NCBI GenBank assembly: GCA_027036355.1
Contig: JALVQZ010000171.1
Coordinates: 1-33,641, forward strand
Source: Acidimicrobiia bacterium
GTDB taxonomy: Bacteria > Actinomycetota > Acidimicrobiia > Spongiisociales > UBA5794
Direction of reading: 5' to 3'
Length of the DNA: 33,641 nucleotides
The position numbers were made by a program, and so were the translations under genes. Below are positions 1 to 8,200 of the stretch, one piece after another. The notes under the pieces are model-generated. The model searched no databases and had not been told where the DNA came from. It saw only the letters and a list, made by a program, of their open reading frames with translations. Within the stretch, counting starts at the first letter, position 1, and the number at the start of each line of letters is the position of its first letter.

Positions 1-440
1 GTCTGGTCGTACTCGGTGGGGTAGGTGAGCAGCTCGTTGTGGTTGATCTTGGCGATGAACGGGATCCGGTGCGCGTACTTGCGGGACATGGCACCGAGCA
101 CCCCGAAGGTCGTCGCCACGGCGTTGCAACCGCCCTCGATGGCGAGCGTGATGATGTTCTCGGGGTCGAAATAGATGGGGTTGGGACCGAACGCCGAAGC
201 CCCCGAATGCTCGATGCCCTGGTCGACCGGGAGGATCGAGAGGTAGCCGGTCCCGGCCAGGCGGCCGGTGTCGTGCATCGACTGGAGGTTGCGCAGGACC
301 TGCGGGTTGCGGTCGGACGGTCCGAAGATCTCGTCGACGTGATCGGGCCCGGGAAGGTGGAGCATCGACTTGGGGATCCCCTTCGCCTCGTAGCTGAGCA
401 GCTCCGCTGCCTCGTCCCCCAACAGCGCGTGCAGATCCAT
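1..440 (-). CDS. fbaB: Class I fructose-bisphosphate aldolase (DhnA/FbaB type), 5' part only
   Basis: The reverse strand encodes about 146 residues from ATG at 440, and the gene continues past the left window edge. The segment [11 protein letters not shown], followed by [14 protein letters not shown] and [18 protein letters not shown], is characteristic of the DhnA-type (archaeal-type) class I aldolase. This family uses a Schiff-base lysine to interconvert fructose 1,6-bisphosphate with dihydroxyacetone phosphate and glyceraldehyde 3-phosphate in glycolysis or gluconeogenesis. The Schiff-base lysine lies in the missing part and cannot be checked. A GAGGAG ribosome binding site sits 7 nt before the ATG. 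The phosphohexomutase downstream of its promoter region on the same strand fits a sugar-phosphate setting. The family assignment is confident; the gene is incomplete. Confidence 0.9.
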   Translation of the reverse strand, partial: MDLHALLGDEAAELLSYEAKGIPKSMLHLPGPDHVDEIFGPSDRNPQVLRNLQSMHDTGRLAGTGYLSILPVDQGIEHSGASAFGPNPIYFDPENIITLAIEGGCNAVATTFGVLGAMSRKYAHRIPFIAKINHNELLTYPTEYDQ

Positions 441-478
441 GGACGCTCTCCTCGTTCGCGATCGCCTCTGTTCCCCTG

Positions 479-484
479 ATTATG
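479..484 (-). promoter_or_regulatory. Candidate -10 box for the aldolase gene
   Basis: CATAAT on the minus strand lies 38 nt upstream of the aldolase ATG, in the 130-nt gap after the phosphohexomutase stop. No convincing -35 element is visible at the right distance. It suggests the aldolase has its own promoter, but rests on a single 6-base match. Confidence 0.3.
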
Positions 485-570
485 GTCGATGCCGCCGGCC
501 CCCGATCAGGGGCACACGACCCTGGCGCCCGATCCGGCGCGATCGTGCCGTCGTGGACGCCGGGATCCGG

Positions 571-2292
571 TCACGAACCCTCGAAACCGGCGAAGGCGGC
601 GAGGGCGACGGCGACACGGCGGGCCGACATCCGGAGCTCTTCCTCCACTCCCGCCCGATCGGCGCCCGAACCGAGCTCCCCGCGCAGGTCGACGTAGATC
701 TTCAACTTCGGCTCGGTCCCCGACGGGCGGATCAGCGCTCGACCCCGGTCGCCCAGCGTGTACTCGACCAGCGGCGTCGCACCGAGATAGAACGGCCGCC
801 GGTCGGCATTGAGCCGGTAGTCGGTGACGGCCGTGACCGGCAGACCGCCCAGTTCGGCCGGGATCCGATCGCCGAGGCGGTCCATGGCGGCGTCGATCTC
901 TCCGCGACCCTCACGGCCCGGACGCACGATGTTGTGATGCGCCGACACCCACACTCCATGCAGCCGGTAGAGACGTTCCAGGCGTCGCCACACCGAGCCA
1001 CCTGCCACCATCTCGTGACCCGCCATCTGGGCGAACACCGCCGCCGCGGAGATCCCGTCCTTGTCCCTGACCCGAGGCCACACCGAGTACCCGATCGCCT
1101 CCTCGTAGCCGAGCAGGAAGTTGCCTTTCCCCTCGGCTTCGAGAGCCAGCGCCGCGTTCCAGATCCACTTGAAGCCCGTCAGCGTCCGATCGTAGAAGGC
1201 GCCCGCCGCCTCCGCGACCGACGCCAGCATGGGCGACGACACCACCGTGTTGAGCACGATCGGGCGATCGACCGTGCCGTGTTCCAGCAGGAAGTCGGCC
1301 AGCAACACGCCGATCTGATCCCCGGTGAGCGGCCGCCACACACCTCCCGGCTCGGGGAGGCTGACCGCCAGGCGGTCCACGTCCGGATCGTTGGCGAGCA
1401 CGATATCGGCGTCGATCGCCGCGGCCAGCTCGTGGGCCAGGTCGAGTGCGCCCGGCTCCTCCGGGTTGGGGAACGACACCGTCGGGAAGCGCCCGTCGGC
1501 CTCGAACTGACGAGCGACCGGATACACCGAGCGGAACCCCGCCCGTTCCAGCGCCACGGTCGTGTACGGACCCCCGACCCCGTGCAGCGGCGTGTAGACG
1601 ACCTTCATCGACCGATCCACGGTCACGCCGACCAGCGCCGCGGGCAACGCCGACAGGTAGTCGCCGCGGAGGTTCGGGATCGGCCGCACCAACGGATGCT
1701 CGAAGGGATCGTCGACACGGGGAACCTCGTCGGCGGGTCCGACCTCGGCGATGGCATCCGCGATCTCCCGGTCGGTCGGCGGGATGATCTGGACGTGGTT
1801 CGCCGCGTAGACCTTGTACCCGTTGTACTCCGGCGGATTGTGGCTGGCCGTGATCACGATCGCCGCGACCGCGCCGAGTTCCCTGGCCGCGAACGCCACC
1901 CCCGGGGTCGGCGTCGTTCCCGGGCCGTAGACCACATCGAGGCCGGCCGCGGCGAGGACCGCGATCGTGTCCTCCATGAACGCCTGACTGGAGAGTCGGG
2001 CGTCCCGGCCGACCACGACCGGGCCGCGATCGGGTCCGGTCGTCGCCAGCAGATGATCGGCCACGCCCCGCGTCGTCCGGATGACGACCGCCCGGTTCAT
2101 CCGGTTCGACCCGGCCTCCACGACGCCACGAAGCCCGGCCGTACCGAACGTCAGCGTCCCGTCCATGCGGTCCGCGAGGTCGTCGACGGCGCCGGCGTCG
2201 ATCAGCGCCTCGAGCTCGGCCCTCGTGTGCGGGTCCGGGTCGTGGGCCGCCCAGACGCGGGCAGCGTCGATCGGGTCGTTGGGCAGCTCCAT
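571..2292 (-). CDS. pmmB: Phosphoglucomutase/phosphomannomutase (alpha-D-phosphohexomutase)
   Basis: This 573-residue protein has all four domains of the alpha-D-phosphohexomutase family, which interconverts hexose 1- and 6-phosphates. Visible motifs are TFGTAGLRG (about 48-56), the phosphoserine loop TASHNPPEYNGYK with Ser150, the Mg-binding loop DPDVDRLAV (302-310), the sugar-binding GYEEAIGY, and the phosphate-binding RPSGTEPKLKIY near the C-terminus. Length and motifs fit the PgcA/PmmB branch, where glucose and mannose specificity cannot be separated by sequence alone. The open frame runs further upstream, but homology begins at ATG 2292. A TAGGCT -10 box 8 nt before that ATG points to a leaderless transcript; an in-frame GTG at 2298 is the alternative. 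It is transcribed divergently from glpD. Confidence 0.92.
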   Translation of the reverse strand: MELPNDPIDAARVWAAHDPDPHTRAELEALIDAGAVDDLADRMDGTLTFGTAGLRGVVEAGSNRMNRAVVIRTTRGVADHLLATTGPDRGPVVVGRDARLSSQAFMEDTIAVLAAAGLDVVYGPGTTPTPGVAFAARELGAVAAIVITASHNPPEYNGYKVYAANHVQIIPPTDREIADAIAEVGPADEVPRVDDPFEHPLVRPIPNLRGDYLSALPAALVGVTVDRSMKVVYTPLHGVGGPYTTVALERAGFRSVYPVARQFEADGRFPTVSFPNPEEPGALDLAHELAAAIDADIVLANDPDVDRLAVSLPEPGGVWRPLTGDQIGVLLADFLLEHGTVDRPIVLNTVVSSPMLASVAEAAGAFYDRTLTGFKWIWNAALALEAEGKGNFLLGYEEAIGYSVWPRVRDKDGISAAAVFAQMAGHEMVAGGSVWRRLERLYRLHGVWVSAHHNIVRPGREGRGEIDAAMDRLGDRIPAELGGLPVTAVTDYRLNADRRPFYLGATPLVEYTLGDRGRALIRPSGTEPKLKIYVDLRGELGSGADRAGVEEELRMSARRVAVALAAFAGFEGS

Positions 2293-2380
2293 GCGCACGG
2301 AGCCTACCGGCCCTGCGTCGTCGCCCGCAGCGACCATCCGGCCGATCCGAGCCACCCCCCACGGCGGTAACCTCCGTCGG
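2293..2380. promoter_or_regulatory. Divergent promoter region, phosphohexomutase / glpD
   Basis: This 88-nt gap separates two divergent starts. On the minus strand TAGGCT (2301-2306) ends 8 nt before the phosphohexomutase ATG. On the plus strand TAACCT (2368-2373) ends 7 nt before the glpD ATG. Both match the actinobacterial TANNNT -10 pattern at the distance expected for leaderless mRNAs, and neither start has a good ribosome binding site. No operator-like palindrome is obvious. Confidence 0.45.
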
Positions 2381-4087
2381 ATGGACGCCACCGGACGCCT
2401 CGGACCCCAGGACCGCATCGCCGCCCTCGAGACGATGACCTCCACCGACCTCGACGTGCTCGTGATCGGCGGTGGGATCACCGGCGTCGGCTGCGCCGTC
2501 GATGCCGCGACGAGGGGACTGTCGGTCGGTCTGATCGAACAACGCGATCTCGCCTCGGGCACCTCGTCGCGATCGTCCAAGCTCATCCACGGAGGCCTCC
2601 GCTACCTCGAACAGTTCGACGTCCACCTCGTCAAGGAGGCGCTGCACGAGCGCAGCCTCCTCCTGCGAGAGCTCGCGCCTCACCTCGTCCACCCCGTCCC
2701 GTTCGTCTACCCGCTCAGCCATCCGGTCTGGGAGCGGGCATACGTCGGGACCGGCATCTTGTTGTACGACCTGCTGGCGGCGACGGGAGACAATCCGCTC
2801 CCCTGGCACCGGCACCTGTCCAAGCGGCGGCTCCTGGCCGAGTTCCCGTCGCTCGACCCCGACGCGTTCATCGGCGGGATCGAGTACTGGGATGCCCAGA
2901 CCGACGATGCCCGCTACGTCGCCGCCCTCGCCCGCACGGCGGCCCGCTTCGACGCCGCGATCGCCACGAGCGTCAAAGCCGTCGGGTTGATGCGCGACGA
3001 CGACGGAACGGTGGTCGGGGTCGAGGCGGTCGACCTCGAGGACGGCCGGCCCCTCAGGATCTCGTCGCGGGCGGTGATCAACGCCACCGGCGTGTGGAGC
3101 GACGACATCGAGGAGCTCGCCGGTGACACCCAGAAGCTCGTCGCCGCGTCGAAGGGCATCCACCTGGTCGTCCCGGGCGACCGGATCGACGCCAGGGTCG
3201 GTCTCATCACCAAGACGGAGAAGAGCGTCCTGTTCGTCATCCCCTGGGACCGCCACTGGCTGATCGGAACGACCGACACGCCCTGGACCCTGCACCGCGC
3301 CCACCCCGCCGCCAGCCACACCGACATCGAGTACCTCCTCGACCACGTCAACCGCCTCCTCGCCCGCCCCTTGACCGAGGACGACATCGTCGGCGTCTAC
3401 GCCGGGCTCCGCCCGCTGGTCGCCGGCAACGCCGAGAAGACCGAGAAGCTGTCGAGGGAGCACGTCGTCGTGAGCCCCGCACCGGGGTTGTTCACCATCG
3501 CCGGTGGGAAGTACACGACCTATCGGGTGATGGCGCAGGACACCATCGACGTCGCCACGCGACGCTTCGGAGGCGTGCCACCGTCGGTCACCGACCGGGT
3601 CCCCGTCCACGGCGCCGACGGCTACGCCGCCCTGTGGAACGCGAGGCGGCGGCTCGCCCGCGAGCACGGCCTGCCGGTCGAGCAGGTCGAGCGCCTCCTC
3701 AACCGCTACGGCTCCGACATCGAGGACCTCTTCGCGATGATCGCCGATCGCGCCGAACTCGGCGACGAGCTCCCCGGAGGCGGCGGGATCCTGGCGGTCG
3801 AGATCGTGTACGCGGCCACCCACGAAGGCGCGCTGCACCTCGACGACGTCCTCACCCGCCGCACCCACATCTCGATCGAGGTCCGCGACCGCGGGATCGA
3901 AGCCGCCAAGGCCTGCACCGAGCTGCTGGCGCCCATCCTCGGCTGGGACGAGGAAGCCATCGGACGGGAGCTCGCGCACTACGAGGCCCGCGTCGCCGCC
4001 GAACTGGAGTCCCAGACGAAACCGGACGACCGCACCGCCGACGCCGCCCGCATGGGTGCGCCGGACGTGCGCACCGGCACCCCGTAG
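2381..4087 (+). CDS. glpD: FAD-dependent glycerol-3-phosphate dehydrogenase
   Basis: The 568-residue protein oxidises sn-glycerol 3-phosphate to dihydroxyacetone phosphate and passes electrons to membrane quinone. The N-terminal Rossmann dinucleotide motif reads DVLVIGGGITGVG (about 25-37), followed by the family signature SGTSSRSSKLIHGGLRYLE (59-77). The middle contains substrate and FAD domain segments such as IPWDRHWLIGTTDTPW and the loop VYAGLRPLV. The C-terminal DAO_C helical domain is present (LNRYGSDIEDLFAMI, then TRRTHISIEVRDRG). Length is normal for the family. ATG 2381 was chosen because homology begins just after it and a -10 box ends 7 nt upstream. Dihydroxyacetone phosphate links it to the nearby aldolase, although the two are transcribed apart. 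Confidence 0.95.
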   Translation: MDATGRLGPQDRIAALETMTSTDLDVLVIGGGITGVGCAVDAATRGLSVGLIEQRDLASGTSSRSSKLIHGGLRYLEQFDVHLVKEALHERSLLLRELAPHLVHPVPFVYPLSHPVWERAYVGTGILLYDLLAATGDNPLPWHRHLSKRRLLAEFPSLDPDAFIGGIEYWDAQTDDARYVAALARTAARFDAAIATSVKAVGLMRDDDGTVVGVEAVDLEDGRPLRISSRAVINATGVWSDDIEELAGDTQKLVAASKGIHLVVPGDRIDARVGLITKTEKSVLFVIPWDRHWLIGTTDTPWTLHRAHPAASHTDIEYLLDHVNRLLARPLTEDDIVGVYAGLRPLVAGNAEKTEKLSREHVVVSPAPGLFTIAGGKYTTYRVMAQDTIDVATRRFGGVPPSVTDRVPVHGADGYAALWNARRRLAREHGLPVEQVERLLNRYGSDIEDLFAMIADRAELGDELPGGGGILAVEIVYAATHEGALHLDDVLTRRTHISIEVRDRGIEAAKACTELLAPILGWDEEAIGRELAHYEARVAAELESQTKPDDRTADAARMGAPDVRTGTP

Positions 4088-4136
4088 GCGTCGACCCGTT
4101 TCCTAGACTGTCGCGCACGCGAGCAGGGAGGCTTCG

Positions 4137-4706
4137 ATGACCACCGCCGACATGACCACCGAACAAGCGATCGGCAGGCTCTGGTGGATGTGGCTCGTCA
4201 CCGGGATCCTGTGGATCCTCTTCTCGGTGATCATCCTCCAGTTCAACACGGCCTCGGCGGCAGCGGTCGGCATCATCTTCGGGGTGATGCTCTTCGTGGC
4301 GGGCCTGCAGGACTTCGCCGTCGCCTCGATCGTCCGGGAGATGAAGTGGCTGTGGTTCGTCTTCGGCGGCATCCTCGTCATCGGCGGGCTCTTCGCCATG
4401 TTCTACCCGGTCGAGACGTTCCTCGCCCTCGCCGACATCTTGGGCTTCATCTTCGTGTTCATCGGCATCATGTGGATCGTCCAGGCCCTGATGGCCAAGG
4501 ACGTCGCCTCCCTGTGGTGGCTCAACCTGGCCGCGGGGATCATCATGGTCGTGATGGGCTTCTGGCTCGGGGGACAGTTCTTCATCACGAAGGCCTACAC
4601 GCTGCTGGTGTTCGCCGGCATCTACGCCCTCATGAAGGGCGTCACCGACATCGTGCTCGCCTTCGAGATCAAGCGACACGGCGGGGTCCCCACCGGCAGC
4701 TTCTAG
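4137..4706 (+). CDS. HdeD/DUF308-like six-helix membrane protein
   Basis: This is a 189-residue integral membrane protein with about six hydrophobic helices in three hairpins, for example WLVTGILWILFSVIIL, VGIIFGVMLFVAGL and GGILVIGGLFAMF. The pattern and length resemble the HdeD/DUF308 family. HdeD is linked to acid resistance in Escherichia coli, but most actinobacterial members have no known function. A strong AGGGAGG ribosome binding site (4125-4131) precedes ATG 4137, and TAGACT (4104-4109) could be its -10 box, so it probably has its own promoter in the 49-nt gap after glpD. It converges on the HybE-like gene and nothing ties it to hydrogen metabolism. Family assignment is moderately sure, function unknown. 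Confidence 0.75.
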   Translation: MTTADMTTEQAIGRLWWMWLVTGILWILFSVIILQFNTASAAAVGIIFGVMLFVAGLQDFAVASIVREMKWLWFVFGGILVIGGLFAMFYPVETFLALADILGFIFVFIGIMWIVQALMAKDVASLWWLNLAAGIIMVVMGFWLGGQFFITKAYTLLVFAGIYALMKGVTDIVLAFEIKRHGGVPTGSF

Positions 4707-4713
4707 CAGCCCG

Positions 4714-5196
4714 TCACGTCGCCGGGTCGGTCGGCGCCGGCCGACCCGTGAGATGCTTGAACAGGTCGCGCCGCGACGGGTTCTCGACGTCGCTCTCCTC
4801 CCAGGCGGCGGTGACGAGGGCCGTGAACATCTCACCGGCCTCGACGGCCGCCGCCCTGGCGTCGTCCTGATCGGCGAAGATCGACACATCCGGGATCAGG
4901 TTGACCGACAGGTAGCGACCGAGTCCCTCGATCTCGTTGGCCAGCACTCGACGGGCGGCACCCGCCAGCCGGAACGTGGCGGGAAGCCGTTCCTCGGCGG
5001 CGACGTCGGTGGGGAAGATCATGGCGTTGACCGTCCATGGCGTCACGAGCACCACGATCGGGCCGGGCCCCGCCTCCCGGGCGGAGACCACCTCCACGCC
5101 CAGGTTCGGGTTCGACACCGGGTCGCCTTCGAACACGTCACGGTGGATCTCCCGGAAGCAGGCCTCAACCTCGCCGGCGAGCATGTCCACGTCCAT
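4714..5196 (-). CDS. hybE: [NiFe]-hydrogenase assembly chaperone, HybE/HupJ family
   Basis: This 160-residue protein matches the HybE/HupJ pattern: an N-terminal helix (EVEACFREIHRDVF), then N-P-x-L-x-V-E, the signature VVLVTPWTVNAMIFP, and a C-terminal region rich in Ala and acidic residues (DDARAAAVEAGEMFTAL). Family members act as cytoplasmic chaperones in assembly of Tat-exported [NiFe]-hydrogenases. Its place directly beside, and divergent from, the small-subunit gene supports the assignment. ATG 5196 is preferred because TACGAT (5205-5210) ends 8 nt upstream, a leaderless arrangement; the frame also extends to 5226. The last codons overlap an inverted repeat (4723-4748). Domain recognition is by eye; context makes it likely. 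Confidence 0.75.
   Translation of the reverse strand: MDVDMLAGEVEACFREIHRDVFEGDPVSNPNLGVEVVSAREAGPGPIVVLVTPWTVNAMIFPTDVAAEERLPATFRLAGAARRVLANEIEGLGRYLSVNLIPDVSIFADQDDARAAAVEAGEMFTALVTAAWEESDVENPSRRDLFKHLTGRPAPTDPAT
4723..4748. terminator. Inverted repeat between convergent genes
   Basis: CGGGTCGG and CCGACCCG form 8-bp perfect arms around a 10-nt loop that contains GGCGCC. It starts 16 nt after the stop of the HdeD-like gene and lies inside the 3' end of the convergent HybE gene. It could end plus-strand transcription. There is no U-tract, so this is a structure-only call. Confidence 0.35.
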
Positions 5197-5336
5197 CGCT
5201 CGACATCGTATCGGGCGCCGGACCACGGTCCGAAACCGTCACCACCGGCGATCGGGAAATAGGGCCGTTCGACCCCTTTCTCACGACCTCTCCGGTGCGA
5301 TTCTGGAACGGAAGGAGATCGCAGAGAGGAGGGGCC
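5197..5336. promoter_or_regulatory. Divergent control region, hybE / hydrogenase operon
   Basis: This 140-nt region holds the starts for the chaperone gene and the nine-gene hydrogenase operon. On the minus strand TACGAT (5205-5210) is a likely leaderless -10 box for hybE. An inverted repeat ACGGT-CCGAA-ACCGT (5225-5239) sits just upstream of that box and is a candidate operator. On the plus strand an AG-rich block with GAGAGGAGGGG (5324-5334) is the ribosome binding site for GTG 5337. I do not see a clear -35/-10 pair for the operon and could not identify a known regulator's box. Confidence 0.4.
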
Positions 5337-6485
5337 GTGCTGGAGACGAGTACCCGACAGGATTCCATCGTCGAATCCCTCCTCGCCCGGGGAGTGACCC
5401 GGCGCAGGTTCCTCGAGTTCTGCGCCGCGACCACCGCCATCCTCGCCTTGCCGGTCACCTACGAGACCCGGATCGCCGAGGCCCTCGAGACCGCCGACAA
5501 GCCCACCCTCGTGTGGCTGGAGTTCCAGGACTGCGCCGGCAACAGCGAATCGTTCCTCCGTGCGCGAGACCCGGGCGTGGCGGACATCGTCCTCGACATC
5601 CTGTCGGTCGACTACCACGAGACCATCATGGCCGCCGCGGGCCATCAGGCCGAAGCGGCCAGGGAAGAGGCCATCGCCCGCGGCGGCCACATCGTCGTCG
5701 TGGAGGGGTCCGTCCCGACCGCCGCCAACGGGGTGTACTGCACGATCGGCGGCAAGACCGCCCAGCAGATCCTCGCCGAGACGGTGAAGGGGGCGGCGGC
5801 GGTCATCAACACCGGCACCTGCTCGGCCTACGGCGGCATCCCTGCCGCGGCGCCCAACCCGACCGGCGCCGTCGGCGTTCCCGATCTGGTCTCGGGCGTG
5901 CCGGTCGTCAACCTCCCCGGCTGCCCCATGAACGTCGACAACCTGACCGCGACGATCGTCCACTTCCTCACCTTCGGGGCGCTACCCGCCACCGACGAGG
6001 TCGGCCGGCCGCTGTTCGCCTACGGGGAACGCATCCACGACCACTGCGAACGCCGGGCGCATTTCGACGCCGGGCAGTTCGCTCTCGAATGGGGCGACGA
6101 AGGCCACCGCAAGGGATGGTGTCTCTACAAGATGGGCTGCAAGGGCCCGAGCACCTTCCACAACTGCCCGTCGCAGCGATGGAACGGCGGAACGTCCTGG
6201 CCGATCGGAGCCGGTCACGGATGCGTCGGATGCTCCGAACCGTTCTTCTGGGACACGATGACGCCCATCTACGGCCGCCTGCCCGCCCCGCCGGGGTTCG
6301 GGGTCACGACGAGCCTGGAGAGGATCGGGGCGGGCATCGTCGGCCTCACCGCCCTCGGCTTCGGAGCCCACGGCGTCGCCAAGGCCATCCAGCGCAAACG
6401 GGTCGGCGACGCCGTTCAGACCCCCGTCGAGATCGATCGCGCCGCCCTCCGGAAGGGCCGTGACGAGGAAGGAGGCGAACGATGA
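5337..6485 (+). CDS. hupS: [NiFe]-hydrogenase small subunit, Tat-exported, membrane-anchored
   Basis: This 382-residue electron-transfer subunit carries FeS clusters that take electrons from the NiFe site of the large subunit. A Tat signal is visible (TRRRFLEFCAATTAILALP, 21-39), and a hydrophobic C-terminal helix (IGAGIVGLTALGFGAHGVAKAI) would anchor it in the membrane. Cluster motifs in order are DCAGNSES (65-72), GTCSAYGG, LPGCPMN, the distal-site HDHCERR and WCLYKMGCKGP, and the medial-site NCPSQRW with GHGCVGC. In the proximal motif the usual C-x-G-C is C66-A-G-N69, so one expected cluster ligand is replaced by Asn (codon 5541-5543). The start is GTG 5337, just after a strong purine-rich ribosome binding site. 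The stop overlaps the large-subunit ATG by 4 nt. The HydDB subgroup within group 1 cannot be settled by eye. Confidence 0.95.
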   Translation: MLETSTRQDSIVESLLARGVTRRRFLEFCAATTAILALPVTYETRIAEALETADKPTLVWLEFQDCAGNSESFLRARDPGVADIVLDILSVDYHETIMAAAGHQAEAAREEAIARGGHIVVVEGSVPTAANGVYCTIGGKTAQQILAETVKGAAAVINTGTCSAYGGIPAAAPNPTGAVGVPDLVSGVPVVNLPGCPMNVDNLTATIVHFLTFGALPATDEVGRPLFAYGERIHDHCERRAHFDAGQFALEWGDEGHRKGWCLYKMGCKGPSTFHNCPSQRWNGGTSWPIGAGHGCVGCSEPFFWDTMTPIYGRLPAPPGFGVTTSLERIGAGIVGLTALGFGAHGVAKAIQRKRVGDAVQTPVEIDRAALRKGRDEEGGER

Positions 6486-8200
6486 GCCGCATCGTCGTCG
6501 ACCCCATCACCCGTATCGAGGGTCACCTGCGCGTCGAAGCCGAGGTCGACGGCGGCAAGATCACCGACGCCTGGTCGTCGTGCACGATGTGGCGCGGCAT
6601 CGAGAAGATCCTCAACGGCCGCGATCCTCGAGACGCCTGGTACTTCACCCAGCGCATCTGCGGGGTGTGCACCACCGTCCACGCGATGGCGTCGGTCCGG
6701 GCGGTCGAGAACGCCCTCGGGATCGAACCGCCGCTGAACGCCCAGCTCATCAGGAACCTGATCCAGGCCAGCCAGTTCGTGCACGACCACGTCGTCCACT
6801 TCTACCACCTGCACGCCCTCGACTGGGTGGACGTCGTATCGGCCCTCGACGCCGACCCGGCGGCGACCGCCGATCTGGCCCAGTCGATCTCGGCGTACCC
6901 GCGGTCGAGCCCGACGTACTTCGCCGCGGTCAGGGACCGCCTGGCCAACTTCGTGTCGGCCGGACGTCTCGGACCGTTCACGAACGGCTATTGGGGCCAC
7001 CCGGCCTACCGGCTCCCTCCCGAAGGGAACCTGCTGGCGGTGAGCCACTACCTCGACGCCCTCGAGTTCCAGCGCAAGTACGTCGAGATCCACGCCATCT
7101 TGGGCGGGAAGAACCCGCACCTGCAGACCTACCTCGTCGGCGGCATGGCGGTGCCCATCGACCCCAACAGCCAGAACGCGATCAACGCCGGCACGATCGG
7201 CCGGCTCCGCGGGCTCCTGCAGGAGGGCCTCGACTTCGTCACCCAGGCGTACATCCCCGATCTGCTCCTCGTCGCCTCCTTCTACGAGGACTGGGCCGGG
7301 ATCGGCGGGGGCCTGGGCAACTACATGTCCTTCGGCGACTTCCCGCTGGGCAACAAGAACCCGTCGATGGATCCCGACAACCTGTTCCTGCCCCGAGGCA
7401 TCGTCCTCGGCAAGGACCTCGGCACGGTCCATCCGATGGCCCCGACCAAGATCGCCGAGTACATCTCCCATTCGTGGTACTCGTACGAGGAAGGCGACGA
7501 CGTCGCGTTGCCGCCGCTGGAGGGGGAGACGACCCCCAACTACACGGGGCCGGAGCCGCCCTACGAGTTCCTCGACACCGACGCCAAGTACTCGTGGCTC
7601 AAGTCGCCGCGCTACGACGACACGCCCGTCGAGGTGGGTCCGCTGGCGCGCATGCTCGTCGCCTACGCGTCCGGCCACGAGCGGGTCGTCGAGCTCGTCG
7701 ACACGGTCCTCACCAAGCTCGGCGTCGGCGCCGAAGCGCTCTTCTCTACCTTGGGACGCACCGCCGCCCGCGGCATCGAGACCCAGGTCCTCGCCGAGTA
7801 CTCGCTGGCGTTGCTCGACACGTTGGCGGCCAACATCGCCGGCGGGGACCTGCAGATCCACAACGGGGAGCTGTGGGATCCCAAGACATGGCCCGACGAG
7901 GCATCCGGCTTCGGGATGCACGAGGCTCCCCGCGGGTCGCTGTCGCACTGGGTGAAGATCGCCGGCGGGAAGGTCGCCAGCTACCAGGCGGTGGTCCCAT
8001 CGACGTGGAACGCCGGGCCACGGGACGCCAACGGCCGGCGCGGCGCCTACGAGGCGGCGCTGCTCGACACGCCGATGGCCGATCCCGCCCAGCCGCTGGA
8101 GATCCTCCGAACGGTGCATTCGTTCGACCCGTGCATGGCATGCGCGGCCCATGTCCTCGACAAGGACGGGAACCCGGTCGTGGAGGTGCAGGTGCTGTGA
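6482..8200 (+). CDS. hupL: [NiFe]-hydrogenase large (catalytic) subunit precursor
   Basis: This 572-residue protein holds the NiFe(CN)2CO centre that splits H2. The N-terminal L1 motif RICGVCTTVHA contributes Cys60 and Cys63. The C-terminal L2 motif FDPCMACAAH contributes Cys551 and Cys554. His557 is followed by a 15-residue tail (VLDKDGNPVVEVQVL), the expected peptide removed by the maturation protease after nickel insertion. Conserved stretches such as HDHVVHFYHLHALDW, LGPFTNGYWGHPAYR and ISHSWY are typical of periplasm-facing group 1 uptake enzymes and look HybC/HupL-like. ATG 6482 overlaps the preceding stop (ATGA), and its stop overlaps the cytochrome b start, so translation is probably coupled. 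No signal peptide is present, as expected for export with the small subunit. Confidence 0.97.
   Translation: MSRIVVDPITRIEGHLRVEAEVDGGKITDAWSSCTMWRGIEKILNGRDPRDAWYFTQRICGVCTTVHAMASVRAVENALGIEPPLNAQLIRNLIQASQFVHDHVVHFYHLHALDWVDVVSALDADPAATADLAQSISAYPRSSPTYFAAVRDRLANFVSAGRLGPFTNGYWGHPAYRLPPEGNLLAVSHYLDALEFQRKYVEIHAILGGKNPHLQTYLVGGMAVPIDPNSQNAINAGTIGRLRGLLQEGLDFVTQAYIPDLLLVASFYEDWAGIGGGLGNYMSFGDFPLGNKNPSMDPDNLFLPRGIVLGKDLGTVHPMAPTKIAEYISHSWYSYEEGDDVALPPLEGETTPNYTGPEPPYEFLDTDAKYSWLKSPRYDDTPVEVGPLARMLVAYASGHERVVELVDTVLTKLGVGAEALFSTLGRTAARGIETQVLAEYSLALLDTLAANIAGGDLQIHNGELWDPKTWPDEASGFGMHEAPRGSLSHWVKIAGGKVASYQAVVPSTWNAGPRDANGRRGAYEAALLDTPMADPAQPLEILRTVHSFDPCMACAAHVLDKDGNPVVEVQVL

Noticed and set aside
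439-2370. A 643-codon plus-strand open frame over the phosphohexomutase
   Set aside because: It is an Arg/His-rich shadow of the minus-strand gene, with no ribosome binding site or homology.
911-3979. A 1022-codon minus-strand open frame across the phosphohexomutase and glpD
   Set aside because: It is an Arg/Gly-rich shadow of two genes with clear motifs in other frames, typical of very high GC DNA.
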